64,000 nucleotides of DNA, taken from Membranipora membranacea (Eukaryota; Bryozoa; Gymnolaemata; Cheilostomatida; Membraniporidae). Positions 52,158 through 61,100 of this stretch are shown here, piece by piece; position 1 is the stretch's first letter; every line of letters starts with the position of its first letter. A model generated the notes under the pieces. That model was not told the DNA's origin. It ran no database searches and saw only the letters and a list, made by a program, of their open reading frames with translations. The DNA lies in the NCBI GenBank assembly GCA_914767715.1, contig OU612072.1, positions 23,126,001-23,190,000 of the forward strand. The letters run 5' to 3'. A program made the translations under genes and the position numbers.

Positions 52158-55100
52158 GTAAGTTTATTAAATGGTTGCTTCTTTATTGCAAAACTGTCAC
52201 CAGAAATGTGTCCATCAGGACGATATCGAAGAATTAAATACAGAAGCACCTGGGGCAGAGATTCTTTTATACGCCAGGCAGCACTCAAGCTAAATAAACT
52301 AGTATAATAATTCATGTTAAATGACTGCCGGCGACAGAGACTTCTTACTCCTATTTTTAAGCCATGTATGTTATACTGTTATCATTTTTTACATCATGGG
52401 CACCGGTGTTTAATACCTTTTTTCACAACATTTATCATGTTAGTGTATGAAAAAAAATGAATCAATCAAACAATCATAAAGATCAGTTTGTGAAGGGACA
52501 CAACTAAGACGCACATACTTGCCAAGAAATCTAAATTCATAAGTGGGGTATATTTCAATTTCCTTACGTTTGAGCCCCAAAAGTGGACTGCTACCTACGG
52601 AAAACATTGTCTAGGGTCCCCGACCCTTTCCAGCATTAGCACGGTCCTGAACTCGACAAGCACAAATAATGATCACTTGGCCAGGCTAATGTATCATCCG
52701 ATGAGAGTATGTAATGGACAATATGTAACAATTTTACGACAGAAAAATTCCTAGTCAGCATTCAATCATGATATACAAGATTCATCATAAATTTGGTGAA
52801 GTGAGAGTTTTAGGGAGGAGGTGGGTGTTCACAGACTCTTACCAAACTTCTGAGAGATTAGTGCACTAGCAAGCTTGCATCCGACTGCCAGTGGGAATGA
52901 CAGTTGTCAAATAAAACTATGAGATAAGAAAGTTGGAGGTTCATTGATGCAAAAAGAAGTCAACTAATAATTAGCCCTCCAAAAGAGATCGCTGGTTTGA
53001 GAAGAAAGCTTGTGTTTCTCATGAAACATTCATACAATTGGATTCAATCACTTGCATTATGAAACGTATCGGCTGTTCATTTTTCAGGCACCATAGAGAA
53101 ATGCATCTATTGGTGTATACTGTGAGAGTTTTATCAGTGTCAGTATACTGCTTAGCGAATAACCATCATATTTATACCAGGCGTGTTTCTCAGGAGGCCA
53201 CAAATTCCTGTGTCAGTTCACGTTGCCCTCATTCATAATTTAAGGGTTCAAAAGGGTGTTCCTTGCATGTAAAGGGCTTTATTTTTTTCTTTCCGATTAT
53301 CATCTGCAGCCCTTACAATTGGCTCATTTGAAACATATATCTACATATACTTGCGGAGTGCAAGAAACAAATTATTTTGAGTGACTTCAGAGGTTAGGCT
53401 CAAATTGAACAAAAAACATCATATACTATGCCAAGTAATGGCACACTTTGCTCCAATATATTTTTGTTAGGAAAGTTCAATGAAATATATGATCCTAAAT
53501 TAATACTGGTTGCTTTAAAAATGCCAGAATTGAAGCGACTAAGATGTATGTGAGTTAACATCAAATATGAAACAGACATTAAGTGTCTGACTAACTGAGA
53601 TGGTCATTGGTGAAAACATATCCTAGAGCCAACTCATTAGTGTTCCGCTGAGAAGAATCAGGATAAAGTGGAGATAGAAAGCATCAAATATAGTTATACC
53701 TGTTATAACTTACACTAATCTTTTTTTTCCAGACCTGGCCATCCCAACAGTAACGGTGGATCATGATAACGTACGTTATGAGAATGGATATGCAGTGTAT
53801 ATGGTTACTCTGGCTTCTGGACAGGAGAGTAAAGAAGTAGAACTTGATTTAGAATGTATAACAGACCCAAGTGCTAAGTCCTTTGCTGGAGATTGTAAGA
53901 ATGAGAGAGTTAGTAAAGATTCTTTCAAAGTAAGAATATGTAACATCAAATTTGATTCTACATCATTTTCATTATACTGTAGTCATGAGGTTATTTCTTT
54001 TGTTAAAGAGGAGCATATTGAAGTGACATACAAACCACAATCAAATTTGAAGATTACTACCAATTAAACATAATAATCAGCCAACAGAATTGTTGTATCA
54101 TCTATAACTGAGATAGATTATGTTTGTTGAAATTCTGGTCATGATCTCCAATGCTTTTGTAATAAACAGAATTTGCCTTCCGTATTCCCCAAAAGACTTG
54201 GCCATTGCCCTCGAGAGAATAACAAGCAAGCTAACTCCGAAAATTACGAATAACTAGCACTCTGAAATTCTACCAGCGATTAGAGTTCCATGTGAAGTGA
54301 TTGATGCGCTGTTGCTAATTTAAGCCAAAAGCATGCTATAATTTTTATAAATCCAGGCAAGTAAGTTATATTGAAAGTGGTTGTGCATTACAAATTTGAT
54401 AAGGTACTTTTGTTTTATACAGCTAAATTATTTGGCATTAGCATGTTGTTAAGATTTTCTGCAGTAAAAACTTCAAAGTTTAAAACCCAGACAGGGCAAA
54501 GATCAGACTCAATTGTTTGTGCTATGAACATAGTTAATTAATACTAAACTTTTAGATCAAGCGTTTGAAAATTAGCAAAGTTAGAACTCAATTAGACTCA
54601 CAAAAACTAGAGTTGACTCTCATTTTTTTAAATAATGAAAAAGGAAAAATATAAGTAAAAAAATATAGAACAAATACTAAAAAATTAGTCAGCTAACATA
54701 CCTGTGCTGGTTTGTGGCTCAGGGTGAACTGGTTTAACATGTTTTACCACTCCAGCTTTTATACCAGAAAAATGTTGAGAAAAGCTATTAATTACCTCAA
54801 GAAAAATGGTTATAAAATATTCTCGAATAATCCAAAATCCGCTATAAAACACGTGTTGTGCGGTGAAAAATTGCAAGCGGATCTTATTCGAGCTGAAAAT
54901 GCAAGGTACCACTAGGTGCAGATGGTCAGTGGAAGTAAATCCATAAAGTTATTTATTAGTATTGTGAAACATGATGATTCGCACATAAAGTAAGCCATAC
55001 AGGGAACCGCCCTGTTGACCAGAAAGGCGTATTAATTATAATTATGCAGCGGATTAACTTTGCACCGGACAGAGAGAGGTAATCCTCTCGGAAAACCCAC

Positions 55101-58100
55101 ATGTAAGGGCATTTATGGGGTTTGGTAATGGACTTTTTGACAAATGGGCATGACAATTGGTAAAAACAAGAACAAAAACAAGAGCTAGCGAGGAGCAAAG
55201 GGTGAAACTTAGGTCACAGAAAAACTTGGAAAAATTAGCTTGGGGTGAAAATTGTTTCAAATGAATTCTGCTGTCCGTGATGTTTACAGTTATGTTTACA
55301 CTTTGCAATCTGGTTGAAACTTAATGTGTGATCTAAAATCAAATGTGTAACCTTTGATCATAACGATGTTGAGATCTGGCACATTTCCTTGTAAATTATA
55401 GTTAACCTTAAACCGTGGAGTAAAGTACGATGTATCAGCGATAGCCCAGGGAGTATCAAGAAGTAGTCAACAGTCACAACCTACAACAATAGATGTTGGT
55501 GAGAAGCATTTATCATGTACTACTACTAGTCACTTTTAAATTTAGAAGCACGTTTGCAATTCAAAACTTGAGTATCTTGCCTTCATGGTAATGAGTAACA
55601 CAGATAAACACAGCGTTTCTGTGTATTATCCAAAACGCCAGTGCAGTATATTGAAAGAGCTTGGTTCACTTTTGCAACTAAATTCTTCAAATCATTACTG
55701 GTTAAAACATATTTTTATTTTGGAGAACTTGGAGAACCTGATGTCGAGAAGTATGAAGAGCTAACTCCTGTAAATGGATACCGCTTCTTTAGTGTCAAGT
55801 TCTTGGTACCAGATAGTTGGAGATACCAGTCAATCAGTCTCTCATGCGTTCCCGATTCCAAAGATCCGGATCCACAATATGATGGATTTCAACTTGTTGC
55901 TACTTGCGATCAAGAAAGCACTGGGAACATTACTCGAAAGGTTAACTTATCATAATTTTGTAGTTTATTATGTGCAAAACATATTTTAGTTTTTTAATAC
56001 AGCAGTCTTAATTGGCTGAAAAGCTTAGTTTCCGAAATGCAAATGAGGAGTAATACAATTTGACTATTACATGCAACATTATTTATTAATGTGTGATATC
56101 TTTGTAGCTGAAGTTAAAGCCAACTTTCAAGTACATTCTGAATGCCTCCATCAAAAGTTATTATGAGAATACAGGTCCCATTACTATACTCCCGGAAATC
56201 ATTGCATGTAAGATCTACAAACAATTCGCATAAAATTCAAGGAAAAGAAAAATTACCATATATTAGGGGTTCACAGAAACATGTATTCATCCAATTGCCA
56301 TGACACTTCAATCCGTTTTGAGAAAATTTTAGTCACAGGATCACTTTTTTTTCTCATCTGAATTGATACAATCAACGATGAAATTCATAATGTGGAAGGG
56401 TTACCCTTTGGTCAACAGTTGGCTTACAAGCTTTGTTTCATTTGGTCCTTGCCTTGTCGTGCGTTTAAGAAGAGGCTGGCCAAGATACCTCAGATAAACC
56501 TTGGTTCAGGTCTCAGGGACCCATAGAACTCAAGCCTTCCATAAAACATTTAATCTAGCATCGTTGTTCAAAATAACTCGAAACACAAGTTAATCGGCGA
56601 AAATATGTAACTGTGATGCACATTGGCTTAGCTGCCCCCTGTAGGACGGATTGACTAAAGTTTCGCTGCCTCGCCTGTTTGTAGAATTGGCATGAGGTTA
56701 CAAAGTAAAGGGCAGTGTTTTTGTCTTGACCACATGTTGGGCAGTCTATTTCATCCATTAGCTTGAGTTTTTACAAATTCCCTCCTTCTCAAATTTTTTT
56801 AAATAGTGCTTCAAAGGATGTTGACTTGTAATCTTGGATTCACATTGATTGCACTACAAGAAGAAGAAATTTTCATAACTGCTCATGTATATTTCTTTCA
56901 GTACCTTTTCCACCAAGAAATATTACAGTGACTCCCTCAGGAGTGGGTAGGGCTGGGGAGGTCATAGTGAGGTGGAGCAATGTACCTAATCAGTACTTCT
57001 CTCTGACTCATGCAGTACTTCCGGGAAATGACTATCCAGTCGTGAGTCTCACAAGTACATCTTGGGTGGGGAAAGAACGTGTTTCGTTTCTGAAGTTGGT
57101 TAGAGTTAATAACCAGCGAAAGTCCAATCAGGAGTTTGCATCGTAGGGCACACCTGAGGATCGAACCAATAAACTTGCAGTCAAGAGTCTGACGTCAAAT
57201 GAGCTATGCTTTTTTTGGATTGTTGACCTTCCAATCTTAAAAATTGATAAAGCTAAAGCTGATATAACATCAAATTATCACTGTGGAAACAACTTCACTT
57301 AAAGGAACATGTTTCAATTCAAGAGTTATGAAGGAAGGCAGGCATAATAAGCTCTATATGTCCCGTTACAAACATAGGTAAATGGATTTGAAGTATTGAA
57401 AGGCTGAATAAATGCGCAAAGTTAAACAATTGTCTTTTATTTCAGAACTAAAGAAGCAGCATGAAGAACATACACTTCCATAATTACTTTCCTCATTCCT
57501 ATTGTTGAAACGAATTATCAAATATTTGAAACCTTTTCTTATCTTTTCCTGTCATATCAAAACACTGCAACAGAAGGGACCCTCACATGGTGTGCTGGAA
57601 AAATGTATAATTGGTTATTGTGGACACAACGTCTTGAATGGAAGTCAGAAACCGTTGCATCCCCAACAGTGTATTCATGTAAGCAAATCCGAAAAAGAAG
57701 ACAAAACTTATTGTATTAATACACTGACAGCGGTTGCAACCTCAACATATCCTCAATTCATTAATTTCCTGAGGATCAGCTGCAGCTCACATGCTATAAC
57801 TGTGAAATCATGCAAGCCTCTCTGAACTATGTGGTTGCAACCTATGATCAAACCACTTTCAGCATTATTGGTATCATTGGAGATGTTGTGCAAACCTCTG
57901 AGTTTATAACCGCTAAGTGTGTCTTGACCATTACATGTGAAGCTTTAATTAGTGCATTATTCCATGTGAATTTTGTCCATACATGTAGGCATTAACAAGA
58001 AAGCACAGTCCACTTTCCTGTCACTATTTTACAGCTGTAAATCAAAATCATCATCAACAATCAATCAATCCATCATTCTATCAATCCATCAATTTCTCAA

Positions 58101-61100
58101 TTTATCATGTTAATCAAAAGTGAGATTATGATTTTTGTTATACATCTTCCATTTCAGACCCTGTAACTCCTAGAATTGGTTTGACCTACAGCAGACTAAA
58201 CACTCAAAAACTGCGCGTTTACACTTTGAAGACAAACCGTTATAAAAATGATTGTGATGACTATGAAAGACTTGTGGTGACATGTATCACACATCCATCA
58301 CTTCAACCAGAGTTTGGTACCGTGAAACCTGTTATAAAAAGCAAAGAAATAGCTGAGGTACGGATCATACAAATTCTCTAATTCTCAAACAAATAATTTC
58401 AAAATCTGTTTGTCATGATGTGCCTATGACACCTTTGAATGAAACGCAAACCCTCTTACTCTGGTTCATCCACCCTTGAAAAAGATATAACTGTCATATG
58501 CATTTTTTTAATCAACTTGTTCTTATGCTCTGTAGCTTACACTGTATGAAGGCGTGAATTATGAGATCAAAATTCAAACTATCTTCCATGACCAGCTTAG
58601 TGAACCAAAATATATCAACTTCACAGAAGGTAATATGTGTGCACTAATAAACAACAAAATAATAGCACTATACCAAATTTGTGGATAGCGTCAACTTGAG
58701 TGATCATTTGATTTCTTTTGCATCTGTAAAACTCAGGCAAAGAAACATATTTCCCTGATGTTCCACCAATCTAATAGAGTAATAAAGATCACACTCACTG
58801 GTTCAATCATAATCTTCTAATTTTAATGGAAAACTGTACAATTAAGAAAACTTCCAATCTGTTGTCTTTTACATCAGAGCGTTTGCAAACACCTGTAATT
58901 GTCTACTTCACGAACATGGAGTTGCCCCCACATATACCTTTTACGCTGTTGGTCACTGTTGATGCTAACATGATTTGGAGTTACATGTTCGTGACAACTT
59001 ACAGATATGACAGTAACTTACAATGCATTATCAATTATGATGTACTGGGACATGTAAAAGCTGTCGTACTATACTGAGCATAAAAAAACAAGTTTGTTTC
59101 TCTGGAATGAGAAGTTGTCATATTTTGTTGTTTCACATTCTGAGCTTTAACTTTGTAATAACAGTTGTATTTCTCAAATTAAATCTGTTTTTTTTTCAGC
59201 TCCAGCTTTGCCGGCTCTGAAAATTACTGAAACAAACAATGATGAAGAGGGGTACAGGTCGTTCATTGTACAAGCTCACCAACCAGTCACAAAGTCCTAC
59301 TATTCTTCTTTGAATATTACCTGCCAACCTAAGGAACTCCATGTGAATTTACTCTCTGCTCAGATCGAGTGTGAAATCAAAGGAATAGACAAAGACAAAA
59401 GACTGGTAAACACCTACCAATTAATATTATGAAACAGTGTGAATTGAGTAATCTGTAGACCCAATTGTTTTTTAGGTATGTTTTTGCCTATGTTCTGTTT
59501 GTTGAATAATATACTGAAATTTCATGTGTAGGTGTTCAAAATTCTTTGTTTCTGATCAAACCAGATTTTGAAGCATGATGTCTGGGAAATGTTCGTCCAC
59601 AGTTTTATTGTTGATTAAACTCAACCATCTTCACTTGACCAGATGTGTAAACTTAGTCTTTATCATGATATGAAGTAATTTTATCCTTTCACAGTTCAAG
59701 CTGCAATCTGGGCTCGTGTATGAGACTACGGTGCAAGCAGTTAGCTTTGGGAAGACAAGCAGAATAGGGCCCATCTGGAAAATCACATCAGGTAATCATG
59801 ACCCCAAGAGTATTTGAGGTCCGCCCGCTCCTAAAAGCACCTGAAGTAATTATCATTAAGAGTTTATCAAAGATCGTAAGAGTTACCTTACTTTGTATTT
59901 CTGTAACAGCATAATGAATTGAAAACATCTAATTTCTAATAATTATCTCACTGCAGTTTTAAAGTTTCCTAAAATAACATTTCATATTATGAAACACAAT
60001 TTTCCACCAAACATCACTTTCCACACATATTAATATAAGAACAGCAAATTCCAGTGTGAAAAAATCAAGGACAATGTAAGGAAATAGTTCACAGTTTACA
60101 GATATTGTGGAATTGTAGCCAAGAGTTAAAATAGAGATTCATATCAGTTTTATATACAAAATACATGTACACAGCATATATCTGAGAAACAGTTATCTCT
60201 GTTGAGAAAAACTAAGAATTATAATGTTAGATAAACTAGTAAGTGAATGTTGATGGCTAAAATTGGGACAAAGATATAACCTTTTTAAAAGGAAAGAGTG
60301 CTATATTGTCGCCTTTTACTAGATCACCACGAGAACTATGATCATGAATAGATGGTCAGACTTGTAATATGGCTTGCTATCAATTTGATTGTAGCCTCGC
60401 ATCCTCCGAAAAACGTCATGTTGATTCCTCATGCGGCTCCGGATGAACATAAATTGGATATTCAGTGGACTAATGTACAGCATCAATTCATCGACAATAC
60501 TGTCATATTTTGTGATAGAGGCTGCAGCCAGCAAAAAGTGAGTAGCCTTTCAGAATATCTGTTTTCTATCTGTTTAATGTTTAGAGAGAATATAGTTAAT
60601 TTCATGATTTACGCCATGATCATGCTCAAAAATATATATATCCTTTCATATTTGACAATTGAATAGCAGATTGATCATGATAATATATCAGTAGGTTTGA
60701 GTGATTAACCTAACTCTGTGAAATCCTGTTCAAGTAAATAAACATTAACAACCCACAGTTCCAAGGTTTTAACTGGTACTTTCACTGATTCATATTTAGG
60801 GGTATTTTTCCTGTGTATAAGTCCTGTTGGGTTTAACCCTTGCTCTTTCCCTTCCACTCAGAACTGTATAGTCACACCAGTTGTACACTTTTCCACTAGT
60901 ACTTTAATGTTCTAGTTGGTCAAAACATCTTCAATTTAGATGTGTTATGTAATTCAGGGAATAATTGTCATATGAATAAGGAATTTTTTAATCTACCACT
61001 TGATGTAGGCCACAATATGTTCTTCTAGCTAGTTTTATAATAAATCATTACTGCCCAGTCTTTGGGTCCAAGCATTCCATAGCCAGCCCTGACTAATGGG

